Shown: positions 37,000 to 50,660 of the stretch, piece after piece
Position numbering within the stretch: the first letter of the stretch is position 1
Layout: every line of letters begins with the position of its first letter
Assembly: GCA_003993805.1 (NCBI GenBank)
Contig: RSEF01000002.1
Span: 6,089,484 to 6,153,483 of the forward strand
Origin: Himantopus leucocephalus
Taxonomy: Eukaryota; Chordata; Aves; Charadriiformes; Recurvirostridae
DNA: 64,000 bases
Direction: 5' to 3'
The notes under the pieces: generated by a model
Told to the model about the DNA's origin: nothing
What the model saw: the letters and a program-made list of their open reading frames with translations, nothing else
Database searches by the model: none
Program-made: the position numbers and the translations under genes

Positions 37000-39900
37000 T
37001 CTGAACATGCTGTTTCCTTATCTGCCTTTTGTTTCATTAAGATTCAAGCTAACATAATTTCAAGCCTCGGTCAGGCTTGGGCCCCCAGCTCACATCAGAT
37101 GTCCCTGGCGCTACTCTCAGTGCTACAGGCCAAAAAATTCAATTGCTCTCTAGTAGCACTCCAGCCTGAAGCTCTACCATGTCCTGGAGGTGAAAGTCTC
37201 CATTGTCCATTGGGGGTTTTGTAGCACCTGAGAGCATCCCTACATTGCTAAAGGCAGCAGTGAGCAGAGGGCTATGGGCGGCTGCAGCATGGCAGTGCAC
37301 AGCCCTGGCTGCAGAGACGCGCGAGCTGCCCCAGCTCTGCCCAGATCCAGCCCACTCCTCTGCAAACGCGTTGCTGGACTCCCTATGTCAAGCCCAGGTC
37401 TAACCATGAATAAAGACAGCCTTTGCCCTAGGTGGCTGATGCTGTGAAGAACCAAGGTCACCTAAAATCTCCTCAAGTGACTGTAGATATTCTTTATATG
37501 CCATTATCAGTTGAACTATGTCCAACTTCATGCAAATTTGAAAAAAGGAGGTTCAGAAGGCTTCTGCTGTGAATCAGCAACTGAAAGCTGTTACCTGAAG
37601 CCTGCATGATCTGCCATAATGTTTTTTGGCCCCTCTGTCACGTTTGCTTTCCCCAGAACAGCCTAAGAACATGACCACAGTCCTAGAGGATTTTGGTGGT
37701 AGTGGTCATGTTGATAATCTCTTCCATAGCCTTCTTCCAGCTACACAGTGAAATATGGCCTCTCCGGGTATTACTGGGGCTGTGGGACTGTCAGATACTG
37801 TGCAGTCACAATGACTTGCAGTCCCACCTCCTGCTGCTTTCCAAACGAAGCACAAGGAGCTGGGGTGCAGACACATGGCACGGGCTCCCCAGTGCCAGCA
37901 GCACTGAGCACGCATGGCACCATGGAGCTGCCACTCTTCTGCTACAGTTAGGTTCATGAAAGCATCGCTGCTCTTCCTCCTGTGGTGCAATGCTTCTGAT
38001 ATTCTTGCGTGAGGAACTGACTGAACCGTCTGCAGTTGGATTCAGCTGACAGCACTGCTCTTAAACAGCAAATACGTGACCATTTGCTCTTGCACTCCCT
38101 AGGAACAAATACACCCAGTAAGACCATCCAGCTCCACACTTGCATCTCTCACTTTAAGAACGCAAACCCTTAAGCACAATCTGCCCACGTGTTTCTGGTG
38201 GGTTAGAAAACATTTACATTGTGACAGCCATTGCTGAAATGTGGTCACTTCTGGGAAGAGAAGCAGCTGCTGTTTACTGAGGGAAGGGAGGCTTTGTGGT
38301 TTGGACAGTGGCTGGAGCCCAAGATTTTATTCTGGTAACACCACTGCTGGGAGCTGCAGCATCATGTAGACATGCCTTTGCAAGAGGGGCATCACGTGGT
38401 TCAGGTGCTGGTGGCGATGTAACCACAGACATGGGCACAGAGCCCTCTCTGAAGTGACTCATCTGCTGTCTTGGGTAAATTGTGCAGCCCATTCTGACCT
38501 CTGTGCTGTGTTAACTAGACTGCTGCAAGGCAGCGGGCTTAAAGCGAGCTCAGGTACCGCTGGTACCTAGCCCTAGAAGATCCTGAAGTGCAACCAAAGG
38601 GTTATGTTGCAGGTTAACCCCTTGAGGAATCTGCCTTCTCTGCCCTTTGTGAAATGGATGGATGGAGTGTGTGTGTGCGCAGAGGTGGTGGCAGGGCAAA
38701 AAAAAAGAATGATTAAAGTGTTAATTAGAAGTTAATACATGTGTCTGCAGCCCAGCGAGGTCAAATCCTCCTGTGGCTGAGGGTCCAACACATCTGACCT
38801 GTCACTGTTCAGGACCACAAACGGAGAGGTGGTTACTGAGCTGAGACTGGAAGGTAGGAAGAATCTCCAAGGTAGACCTTCCCAAGGGACATTATTAGGC
38901 AAATTTAAGGCACGTGCATACCTTTCAGATCTCCTTTTGCTCTTCTTCTCAGAAATACCCCTTTTCAGTGGGGATTTATGAAGTGGCTGAGGTGGGTTGG
39001 GAGTTCTCCCACAGCTCCATATGGACAGATGGGACGTCCTATGGTGTAAGCCATGGGAATGTACGATCCCTCTCATCTCCCTGCTTGACTCAGATGCAGG
39101 TGGCAATAGCAGAAGGCCTGTTTTGCCGGACATCAGAAAACAACAGAAGAGGTGAAGCTGGAAATGGCCAAATGGGGATGAGTAGGAGGTGGCCTGTTGA
39201 TTATTTTATTTGGGATCCAGCTGGAACCTATCCCTGGTATGGCTTAGCTTTTTCTGTAAAGGTAGCATAAGGGCATCAGTGGTGGCACATATTTCAAACC
39301 AGACAATACCAGTCTTACTAGAAATGCTTGCTAATTTAGTCTTATGCCTGGATGAGTTTTATTTGGTAACGAAACTGGATAGTTTTTTTTAATGGGATCC
39401 AGATGTGAAGCAACCTTTAAGCGTTAAGAAGGAGTGGTTTGATTCCACTGGGCACAGCTCTTCCTCGTCCATCACCTTAACGCGATGTAGCAGCCCAGGG
39501 TTTTGGAGGGATGTTCTGGGAGTCAGCAGACTGCAACAGCTGTGTCTGTCAAACTGCAGGATGCTTGGGAGGCTGCGTTTGCGGCCCCTCAGGGATAGCA
39601 GGGATTGGCGCTGATCAGTCAGACATAGAAAGTCTCTCAAGGGTGGGGATGGGAGCAGCGCTGGCGTGAACAGCAGCTGGAGATTTTGCTTCTGCTTCCC
39701 TCCTGTCTCCTACCTGCCTGGAAAAAGCCCGTGCCACCAAAAGATGACGCGTGGGATTTTCTGCAGCAGAGTCAGAGCAGATTTGGGATTGTAAAGGCAG
39801 CCTTTCGATACCTAAGTGTTAAAGCCTATCGCGGAGCTGTACCCAGCACACTGCGATAAGGGCCCGTTCCATTTTCGTGGTGGCATTATGCTGCACATGC

Positions 39901-42484
39901 CACAACGCCAAGTCACGGCGCTGAAAAAGGTAATGAGACACACGATACACCAAACATGTGGCAAATCACAAAGGAACATGAAGAAATACTCAGTCAGATA
40001 CTCAACCACAGGAACACACTAACCATCCTGGACACGCTATATCGTCTTCCTCCGAACGGGACACCCGTGCCCGACAACTGTTACAGTCCATCAGTTACAG
40101 CCCGTGGTACACCTCCCACCGTACATGGGTCGAGCAGGAGAGTGTTTTCTGGATTTATTGGGGTTTTCTTGTTGTTGCTTTGGAAGGCTGCCTGCTCCCA
40201 GCAGAGCACCGGGTCCCATTGCAGCCTCCGCTCCGGTCCCCGTCCCCATCCCAGCTGCATGGGATAGCAGGGAAGAGGCGCCGAGCCAGAGGCTGGAGAG
40301 CGGCTGCCTCGCTGCGATCCTCTGCCTGACGGGGGTAGCTGCATTTGTCAGAAAGCTTCCATCAGTCGTGCATGCCAGCTATAATCTGTCGGCCCGAACA
40401 CGGCAGCATCTGCTCCGGAGCCAGTATTATACAACCACAATTGGCCTGCGCAGGGCACGTTAAAACCATGGGCAGGAGAGAGACACTGACTCCACCGCAG
40501 GGCTTGTCCTTACTAAGAGTCTTTCTGTGACTCTACAAACCTATGTTGGTCTTTTTTTTTTTTTTCCCTGGTGCAATTTGGGGGCTGTGTCTCTTGCAAG
40601 TATTATAAGTGCACATGTATCCATAGGCACTATCAGGCTGAACTACTGATCTTAAATTCCCAGTCCTGGACTATACGAAGTTAAGAAGAGTTTTAAAAAA
40701 AAAATACTTAGAAATGGTGACAGTGGGATTACACACAAGGGAAACTCCAATGTGTCAGATTTGTTGAGAGGCTAAAAATATGTGCGATTTTTAGAGAGAG
40801 GGGGAAGTGACTGGAAAATAGTATTAATCTGAGACAGCCTGAAGCAGATAGAAGGATTATAAAGCAGCTCATTTAGGACTGTAGAATTCATTTTCAGGCA
40901 CTCTTTTGCAAAATGCTCGGTGACTGCTGCGTGCCCGACAGAAACTCTCCGAAAGCAGTGTGAAGAACTCAGGGAGGGACTTTAGCCCCATTACGCACAA
41001 TTGCAAATCTCTCAGTAGAACATCATTAACTGTACTCAAGTGACAGCCGGGATTAACTTGGCTGAAACCAAATAGTAAAGAAACATGTAAGACTAAATTC
41101 AAGGATTCCTCAGAAACTGCTAGGATAATCTGTCGCAACAGCAGCTTTTGGCACGAGAAGCCAAAAGGTCCAGACGGACTTCCCTGCTGCTCCATGAAAC
41201 TAAAGCGTTAGCTTTTACTGGCTTTAAGGGATTCTGTGTGTGCTTGTGCGCATGTACACATGTGCACAGATACACACACAACCTCTCCTTTCCTCTCTGG
41301 GGTGGTGGAAGACCCTCTTAATCTGTAACGGTGGTCAACCACTCAGCCTTACGGACCCTCCTGCTCTTCCTGCACCAAGGGGCTGCCAGATGACTTTTTG
41401 AATGAGCACGAGCAAAATCTCAGGAGAGCACACACCGTCTCCCCCCAGGATGCTGGAACCCTGAGATTGCAAAGAAAGGCGGTTTTTCACAGCCTGCCTT
41501 CACAGGAATGGGCAGTGCACAGCAGAAAAGGCCAACCTGCCCGAAAATACACGGGTCACCGCACAGAAGAAAAGGAGCTGGGACAGAAGAGCACCTTTAT
41601 TTCGCTTTCAATCTGGCAGGCTGGCCCGTGGAGGGCCCCAGCAGCACCCTCTGGTGACCTGAGCTGTCCCAAACAGCCAGCAGCCACTGAGAAGAAGGGG
41701 CCGAGCTCTGCAGGGCTTTTGCTATTACTGGAATAAATCATTCAAAACTCTGACGGTCCCCAGGGGGAGTTTGAGGTCATGGAAAAGTGATGGGGGAGGA
41801 GAAGAAAGAAATGCATTGCGAGGCTCCTAGGAGATGGGTGAAGATGTGCAGTCACCCTGTACCAGGGCTGGCTCTAAATGCAGAGACAGTTGCTTCAGCA
41901 GGTGACGGTGATGTGGGCAGGAGAGACATTAGTAGCTGCTGCCTCCCCCAATTTCTTCTTGCAAGGAGGTGGTAAGGGGTTATCGATGCTTCAGCCTCTT
42001 GCAGGGGCAGGTCAGTTGCTGCTTAAAGGCTCCTCAAGCACAAGGCATAGTGTCCTCCTACCACCAGCAACACCTGCTAAACCTACAACGAGCATCACCC
42101 AGAAATCCAGTCATTCTGTTGTCTTCTGCCCAAATATCCTATTCCGCTGACCAGTGACGCAGCTTGTCTGCTAATGCTTCTTGTTACCTGTCAGCTGTCA
42201 CACCGCAAGGCGCCTGGCACATGGGCTTCCACGCGTGGGAAATCCCAGTCGGCAGTGTGCTGCGTGTCTCCCCAGCGATACTGGCCCCGGCACACACATG
42301 AGGTCTCCTCTGCTTCCCGCACTGCTCAAGGAATATCAGCTCAGATTCACTGTCTCTAGTCCCTTCCTCACAAGCATTTAAAAGCATGGACTGAAGGGAT
42401 CTGAAAGATTGCCTGGAGCTCTTAGAATAAAATCCGCGGTTTATAGCTTTGATTTCTGTGGCAGAAGTCAGTAATATGCCATAA
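37000..42484. other. Unique non-coding DNA
   Basis: I see no supported gene. The segment 40,030-40,340 is locally richer in GC and CpG, but more weakly than the 28.4-kb patch. A CA/TG-rich low-complexity stretch lies at 41,237-41,282. Poly-A or poly-T tracts occur near 38,697-38,706, 40,552-40,565 and 40,695-40,704. Confidence 0.65.
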
Positions 42485-43352
42485 AAACATAGGATAATTT
42501 AGGCTGGAAAGGACCTCTGGAGGTCCAATGGCCTGCTCAAAGCAGAGTCTGCTTCAAGCGTTTGATGTTAAATCAGGTTGTTCAGAGCACTATCTACTTA
42601 GGTTTTGAATATCAGCAAGGACAGAGATGGCACAGCTTTCCTGGGTCCCTGTTCCGGGCTGCATCACTCTTTTGGAGACTTTTCCCCTCCTTATAAATAA
42701 TGAAAATTTAAATTGCTGCAAATTATGCCATTGCCTCTTATTCTTTTGCTGTGCTCCTTGGGAAAAAATATGGCTCTATTTTCTTATTGATCCCACATCA
42801 GGTAGGTGAAAACAGCAGTGTGGTCCCCTCTTAGTCTTTTTTTCCCTCCAGGCTGAGGAAAATCTGCTTTCCCCGCCTCTTCTCACACACTGTGTCCTCC
42901 AGCACCCTAACCATCAAGTTGGCCCTCCACTGGACAAACTCCAGTTTATCATATCCCACTTGAACTGGGAAGCCTGAAACTGGACACAGTAATCCAGATA
43001 ATCTTATGAGGCTTAAGAGAAGGAAAAATTTACATCCCTGGACATGTTGGCTCTGCTTGTGTCACACAGCCCAATATGGGGTAAACCTTCAGGAGGACCC
43101 CCTGTGAACTCCTGTTCAACTCGTTACCCACCAGGACCCTTTCTGAAAAGCTTTCCCCAGCTGGTCAGTCCTCAGCCGGTCGGATTGTGCAGGGTTATTC
43201 TGCCCCAGGTGTAGGACTGGGGCATTTGCTCTTGCTGAGCAAATTGCAAGAGCGTTTGTGCTTGCTGCAATCTGTGAGGTTCCCGTCTGCCCATTTCTCT
43301 GGCTGAATGGCAGAATTGACCTCCAGCATGTTGTCTGCTCCCCTCGGTTTCC
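42485..43352 (-). mobile_element. Diverged CR1 LINE, reverse orientation
   Basis: Read on the plus strand this is antisense CR1. 'ggctggaaaggacctctgga' is the reverse of the 3' end, followed by 'caggttgttcagagc', 'ggttttgaatatcagcaagg', 'gccattgcctcttattcttt', 'gacaaactccagtttatc', 'ccccaggtgtaggactgggg' and 'tgaggttcccgtctgcccat'. About 870 bases in collinear order make this the longest CR1 fragment that I delimit confidently. It has many substitutions and indels, so it is older than the copy at 29.8 kb. The open frames inside are remnants of ORF2. Confidence 0.92.
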
Positions 43353-46300
43353 AGGGAAAGTAATATCTGGCACATGAGCAGGCTTTTAAATGGCACTCGA
43401 TGCCTGGTATGTGTGGCTTCTGAGATCGGAAAGCAGGAAATTCAAAAAGGTCATTGATTGACTGGTAGGATTGTGCCTCTTGTTTTTGACATGACAACAC
43501 CAGACTCCCAGTAAGCACATTAACTGAAGGATGAGGACAAAATACATCTTAAGACAGTGTTAAGGAAAATACTCTGCTACACATTGTCTGCTAAAGTAAA
43601 ATGCAGTCCTAGTCTCTCATGTCTCAGGGCAGGTCCAATCAAGGTTTTAAGGAGGACTTCGGCCTCTCCTTGCCCTGTGTGGTCTGGGAGATGGAGAAGA
43701 GCTGCACTGGTGGTCCAGGTGACTTTAGTCTCCACTAAAGGAGCAGGGGACTTATTCTTAGGTGCAGGAGCTGAACTGGGACTAAGGCTTCAGTGTGCTG
43801 CCTCCCTCCGGTCAAGCCAGGAGGTCATTAGACAAGTGTTTATCAGGTGTTAAGTAAGGACAGTTACTTTGGACTGACAGATCTGAGAGTGGGTTTAAGT
43901 TTCACCACAGGGAGTGGCACAATGCAGTAGACTGAAGAGATCTTGAGCAAGATTATTTCCTTTGAGCAGGTGATAGTGTTGGTTAGCACTCTTCTCATCC
44001 CCATTCCTTAGTCTTGCTCCACTTGTTTACCTCGGGAAAAAGACAAGAGGAGCTGATTTTACACTTTCTTGCCTGCATTCAAGGTAGCATGTTTAGCCTT
44101 TGATTTTTTATGTCACTGGCTCTTACATATTTTTAATGTAATGACTCTTACGCAGAAAAGCATATTCAGTTATCTTCTCTAACCAATTAATTTCATTATG
44201 CCTCATTGTTTTACTTTGTCTCTCCTTAAAAAGGCAACCAAACTCCTTTTGTTTTCCACCATCACGTAGGCCGCGGATAAACAGAAAGTATTGAAAATAC
44301 CTGAGCTGCTTTGTCCAGAAAGAGGTGGGGTACGACATGGCCCAACAAGTCCTCCTAGGTCTAGAGTGACTTCTGCAGACCCCCTTGAGTCTGCATCCCG
44401 TGTCACATGCTCTACAGCACCAGGCCCAGAGGAGAACAGCACTTTGGGGACACAGAGACATGTGTAGCTTTGCATCTGAGAGCTGCACCTGATCAAATTA
44501 GCTCTGGAAATAGCTACAGAACATGGTGGAGAGACGTGCTGGCACGCACAGGGATGCACGTACCCACCCTTTCTCATCACGCACTTGCACAGACTTGTGT
44601 GCATAGACTTGTGCATAAATGCCTGCATACACACGTAGACAAAACTGCTCTCCCTTGTGCTCATCTCCAAATGTAGACCAGNNNNNNNNNNNNNNNNNNN
44701 NNNNNNNNNNNNNNNNNNNNNNNNNNNNNNNNNNNNNNNNNNNNNNNNNNNNNNNNNNNNNNNNNNNNNNNNNNNNNNNNNGTGGTGCAAACCGCTGCTC
44801 CAGTGCCACGAATGCACTGGGAAGTCTCTCTGGGGTCTGTCAGAGGAACACCTACCAAATAAATGTCTATTATCCACCCTGGCTGGCAGCCAGGGAGCTG
44901 GGTTATGCTGCTGCACACCGCCGCTGACAGCTTCTCCCTAGCCCTCCTGCCCAGCATGTTAGGAATGAGTAGGAAGGGCTACCGCACAACACGTGCCATA
45001 ATTACAGCATCAGCCCTGTCAGAGAACCCATTTAACAGGCTATGCCCAAACATAATTTAAGAAAGGTCTGCAACATGTGTTTTTCTTATTTGGAAAAAAA
45101 AAATAAAACCCTAACAATATTGGGAAAGCTGTTTCAGGGCAGATGCTGCGTGAGGCTGATTTAGACCCTGCCACAGACATAAATCATAGCTGGGACAGAT
45201 CACAGTGCGTCTTTTTGACTTATCCCCTAGCAAGAAGCCCACATATATGCCTTGCAAGTGAGTCTTTTCTCCATGTATGTTATCCATAAACACTTTTTCC
45301 TGTTATTTTTCTGGTAAGAAAGACAGACACATCTTATGAGGATAGAAACCAACCTGCCTGTTTCACAAACTTGAGTATCCCTCGGATGTATCACAGCGTC
45401 AGACAGCCTTGTGTTACGTTTGCCCTGGCGCTTCCATTATCTTTTCAGTTTTTAGTATCTGCTCCATTAATGAAAGAAATCTCTCCTATTCTGTATGTGA
45501 CCTGCTCTGCAAGGACATCAGTGGGATACACTTGGTGAATAACGATGTTAATGAGTTACAGTTTTACTCCTTCTGGCTTTGTACCCCTTTATTGCATCTC
45601 CCTGACATTTAACTTGTCTTGAGCTGAATGAACATTCCTGGTATCTGAATGGTAAATTCACATTTTAATTTTGTCTCTTGCCTCAGTGTGGATTGTAAGC
45701 TTCAGAAATGGACTTTAAAAGTATACAAAATCATCATTTTTCTTGCTGCTAGGATCATACCTGCTTTAAAGATGGTGCTCAGTGACTGATACCATGATGC
45801 ATCAAAAATGACGACAGGAGCTGGCGTATCCCAGGAAATTGCTTTATTCCTCTGTAAACTTCATATTTTTCTATTATTTGGGGAAAATAGGAGTAAGCAG
45901 AGTTCAGGGCAAAACAGTATTTGTAAATTTGTGTTGAAGTATGGGGATTATGTTTTGGTGTATACTTGGTACCCAGCTAGTGAAATCCTTCTCGTTTCTC
46001 CTTCCTAAATAAAATTTGACCAAGTCCTTCAGGTTGCTTCTCCAAAGGCTCTGTCACTTTTTTATGTAAAGGACTCAGATCCATGGGTAGAAACTCAAGG
46101 AAGCATCCTGCATTTGGATTTCTACACGTGCAGCTGAGGGCAGAGCTTATTCTGCCTCTGACTCCAGGGGTCATCTCCAAGAGCCGGCTGCAGTGAGAGT
46201 GCTTCAGGACACAGACTTGACCCCACATGCTCCACCAGCCTTGTTAAAGCAAATGCCTTCTGTGAGATGTGGATGTGGAGCTGGTCCTTGGTGTGATCTA

Positions 46301-47139
46301 TCGTGAGGCATCCCAGGTATGGGCTCAGTCCAGAGGGGACTTTTGGATGCAAGTGCTGCGTGCACCTAATTGAAGAGCCGTTAGCAACAGGGTTGTGGGA
46401 AGGTTTTGACAGTGATATATTGCTCAGCTGACAGGACAAGTGAATTTCAGACAGGCCCATCTTGGCTCTCATAACCCTTTTTCATTTGCTTTCTGTAGCA
46501 GATTTGGTGGGGGAAACAGACTTTCTTCTTTCTTCCCACTCTTTTCCCTAGCACAGACTGGACAGGAGGGGGATGGAGCCCTCAGTCTCTCTGGGGAAGA
46601 CTCAACCTTGATATTGTGCATCAGGCTGACCCAAATACAAGCAAATAAGGCAAACGGCTTTCCATGAGAAAGCTGGTGATCGATGGCCTTTCTTCTGCAT
46701 TTGAAGATGTAGACCATTGCAAGGAGGCTTGAAGGAAGGCTCATGGAGACATTGCCTGGCAAGGACTGGTTATGGGTCCTGGTGGACACCGTACAGCACA
46801 GCACCCCTAAAAGCACTGGAAGCCTGTAGCATGGAGATTAATTTTACCATATGTACCTTCACTGGACTAAAATCAGCTTGCACCCAGGGCTAGCATCCAC
46901 TCCGAGGCAGGTTCACCTTGGGATGTGGCTCACGTGGCTGACACGTTGCTGACTACCTAGCCCTAGCGTCAGTGCCCCTGTGCAAAAGAGTGAGATCGGC
47001 GGAAAGGAGAGCTGAGAACTGTTGCTCTGCCAAAATCTCTTTCCACCAACAAATTGACTCTGCAGTGAAGCCATCTGTTGTGACAAATCTTTGCTTGTGA
47101 TTAACAAATCTCAATCTTGTCAGGAAACCAAATCTTTTT
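43353..47139. other. Unique non-coding DNA with an assembly gap
   Basis: I find no gene or repeat here that I can name, apart from a 100-base N run at 44,682-44,781. Its flanks are not obviously repetitive. Open frames running across the N run are artefacts. Confidence 0.65.
44682..44781. other. Assembly gap (100 N)
   Basis: This is a placeholder run of exactly 100 N. Unlike the other two gaps, it is not flanked by recognisable CR1 sequence. Confidence 0.99.
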
Positions 47140-47230
47140 ATTTAAAAAAAAAAAACCAAAACAAAACAAAAAACCAACCAAACAAAAAAACCCAAAACAA
47201 AACAAACTTTTTGAAAGGGAAAAAAACCAG
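47140..47230. repeat. A-rich CAAAA-type simple repeat
   Basis: This is a run of AAAAC, AAACC and CAAAA units with no T over most of its length. It could be a low-complexity expansion or the decayed poly-A tail of an unrecognised retroelement. Confidence 0.85.
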
Positions 47231-49985
47231 CAAATATCTTCTGGAAAAAAAATAATATTATTAACCTCTGTGTAATATACACGTGCAGGAATACCCTTCT
47301 GCCCAGAGTGAGTGACTCCAGTCTGAGGGAGCATCCATCACCATGGGAGCACAGTCCCCTGGGCTGCTGGAATCACTAAAACAAATGCTCCTAAATCATG
47401 ACTGGCTATTCTTTTTTTCTCCCTTCCTGCCCCCAACAGCAGGGTGAGAGAAGGAAACAGTATTTAAAAAAATCAAGAAAACTTGCTTCTGACTTTCCAA
47501 CATCTGCAGGTCATATTTTCAGGCTGTGACATGATGGGCATTTTCTCCACTGTAAGACAAAAAGCTTGCTTTTTAAAAATGCTTCCTAAAAAAATCTTTA
47601 AAACACCTAATCGCTAGACTCCCAAAGCCGGGGCTTTAAGGAAAACACAGACTATTGCAAAATAGGTAATTTGAAGAGAAAGCACTAACAGAGTGTGCTC
47701 CTTCGTCCATGGCTTTCACACAGACTTAAAGGCTTCTATTACTTCTCCCCAGATTAAGAGAGACTCCATTTTGCCCGCTGAAATAGTTTTATCCCTTTAT
47801 TTGGCAGCTGAAATGATTACTTTGTTTAGTAAGCAGTGCCCATACTGAATTACCGCACCCGCGGGCACTCTCTGCCCTTGGGCTGCCAGCATTTTCACAG
47901 GATGCAGAGGGAATTTTTCCCATTTTAACACTTGATACCCTGCTCCCAGTTTTACAAACATGTCAGATACCCGTGCCAACACAAATATGATTTGCATTCA
48001 GTAACCTTTGCGCCTGTGGCTCCTGAGGATACATTTCCTGACTTTGTATCACCTTGTAAAATACTTACAGTGAATGGGCAATCATACACAGATATTACTC
48101 CATGGAGCAACCATCTGATATGTAAAGTCAGGAGTTCAAAGAGGATTAAGGATCACTGGCAATGAGCAAGCCGCATTGCTTCTGGATGTGGAAGCAGCCA
48201 CAGCTGCTCTCACTTTTCACGCACTGGAATTATTTCAGCGTCAGTACAGGATTGCTCTGGAGTTTTACCTCTCCAAAAGCCATTGACCCATATTTGCTGT
48301 ATTTCACAGAATCAAAGGTCATGAGGTTAGGAAAGGTGTCCTGCCTAGCGGACATGAAGTTGTCAGCCACTCAGTGTGAGAAAATTCACCGCGTGCATGC
48401 AAGATGGAGTCAGGCTCTCTTCATCTAGAAACCTACCGTCTACTCCATGTAAAAGAAGACGGACTTCCCATCCCATTCACGTCATTCCTCTCAGGGCCAG
48501 CGGCTGCTTATTCTAGTATTTGGACTATCACTTCTGAGAGGGTGTTGTGGCTGGCTCATTTCAACTGTATGACTATTTTCCTGCTAAAAATAAAACAATT
48601 CTCAAGAGAACAGAGGTGACAGCACAGGGAAGGTGTACTAAGATGTAATATAGAATATTATTACTTGGACAATAATGTGTACTCGAAGGAGCTGCTGTGT
48701 GGGAATATTATAACAGCCTTTTTCTTGTTGGTAATAGAAAAGCAGATACCGGCAGTAACCTCTTGGGTCCCTCTCTCCGTATCCTATCTCCAGACCACCA
48801 TTCAAACGATTGTGTATAAGATAAGGTGTCCAGAATTCGGACAACCTCACAAGAGATAAGAATTGCCTCTTGCAGAACCCATCATTATGGGAACAGTGAC
48901 TTAGATGCTAATTAGCATGAGCAAGCATTACAAGCTCCCGCTGGCTACCAAGACGATGGGGGCACAGTACCCCTCGGTGCCATTTTGTCTGATGGAGCCT
49001 CGCTAGATGACAGCAGCCAAGGGGGGGCTCTTTCTCCTGTGGGCTGGCAGCTCTTCCCACCCTCCTCACTCCAGCCTCGGGGATGTGCCCCTGGCTACCA
49101 GCTGCCCTGCGCTACCCACCCGTGAAGGGGAGGAGAATGAGCCCTTCCGAGGCCAAAAATGCTCTCGGTGCCCGGACAATATTCTCTCCGCAGGGCGTGC
49201 GTGCCGCAGACTGACCCAGCAGCTCATCTTCAGTTGTCTCTGTGACATCTCCCTTGCAGACGCAGCCAAGAGCCGGTGTTCCTTGCAGCAGCTGCACACA
49301 GCTGTCCACCCAAGAAATATCGCCGGGTGTTATTTATATATGCAAGTAAGGCTGTGCTGAGCGAGGCGATGTCTTGCTTTGACTGTGTTTGTGATATACA
49401 GGACTACTAAATGGGGAGGGGGGTGAAATAAGTTCTGCAAATGCGGCATGTAATGCTTGTTCTTGGATGCAGAACAGGGAGTCGAACGGCACTGATCAAG
49501 TCTGGGACTTTTTTTTTATTTAATCCTACAAAGAAAGTTTGCGCCAGTGTTTGTAAGCTGGAAGATTTTTGCCTCCTCGTCACAGCTCCCGCCAGGAAGC
49601 GCTTAACTGTCTTCATGAAATTAAAGTATGGAGAATCTAAACTTTAGGGGAATTAGAAAATTCAGACATGGATCATGTTTCTCTTTACTGCTGTTTTTAA
49701 GGCTGAATGGCTGAGTGCTCGCCTTCAGGGATGCTCACTGTCATTCTGCCCATGGATTATGTCACTACAACGTAGTCTTTTCTCCTTCTGGGCTTTATTC
49801 ATGACTGAGATTCTTGTAAATGTAAACCCAGAATATTTTATATGGGGCAGTTTTCCCTCTATACCTGCCAGCTTGCTTGGCAACAACGTCTAATGGTTGG
49901 AGCAAACCCTCTGGAAGGCAGGTTAACCCTTTGCGGACCTGCTTGGTGTCTCCCCTGTGGAGTATAATCTGGCTTAGCCATAGAG
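47231..49985. other. Unique non-coding DNA
   Basis: There is no supported gene or repeat. The open frames, such as 117 codons at 49,007-49,360, show no domain or splice support. Confidence 0.65.
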
Positions 49986-50660
49986 GTGCATTTTAGAGCA
50001 CTCAGAATTTACCAGCTGCTTTGAGATATGGGGACGATGTGCCTTGGGTAATGCAAAGCCGTAAGGAAGGTTGCTCCAGGGGTTAGATGGCACCGGGCAG
50101 AATCTGGTTCAATTCCTTACTCTGAGTTTCTCATCTAAAACTGCATGTCTCAGACTGAGACAGAAACCCTCAGCTCCAGTGGGAGTCAATAAAAACAGGC
50201 AATTTCAGAGAGCAATTCCCCATAGACAACCATATTAGAAGAAGACAAATCACTCTGTAGAGGCTCCTATTTCTCTCCATTAACTTAAAGACAGACTGGA
50301 GCAATAGTTCAGCTGAGGTCCCTTGGCTGAGGAGTCTCATCCTGGCTCTGTCCACCTCATCGTGCTCTTAGAGCAGCCACAGATACAGTCACAGACTCGA
50401 CATCCGTATTATGTCCTTGACATGTGATAATTCACCATGGCCACCCTGTGGGCAGCTTGTCCATACGTTCATGCCCAAAGACATCAGGGTCTGCACCTGT
50501 GTACTCGTGCCCACAGTTTGTTATCTGCCCAGCTAAACTGCTCCACAGTGGTTTCGAAATCCAAGATTTATTCTTCTAGGTCTCAGTTCCCAACAGGTAA
50601 GGTAGGAATGATTGCATCTTTGCTCCCTTCGGGATTTTTATAAGGATAAATACAGTCAGG
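49985..50660 (+). mobile_element. Possible MIR-family fragments
   Basis: Three separate stretches recall parts of MIR in sense orientation. They are a tail-like 'gctgctttgagatatgggg' near 50,015, a head-like 'ggggttagatggca' with 'aatctggttcaattcc' near 50,079-50,117, and a core-like 'tctcagttcccaacaggtaa' near 50,580. Each match is weak and they are not one collinear element, so this is a tentative call. Confidence 0.33.

Noticed and set aside
43195..43518. Minus-strand open frame of 107 codons
   Set aside because: It is mostly the decayed ORF2 of the reverse-oriented CR1 element.
44203..44957. Long open frames spanning the N run
   Set aside because: The reading is kept open by unknown bases, so these are not evidence of coding.
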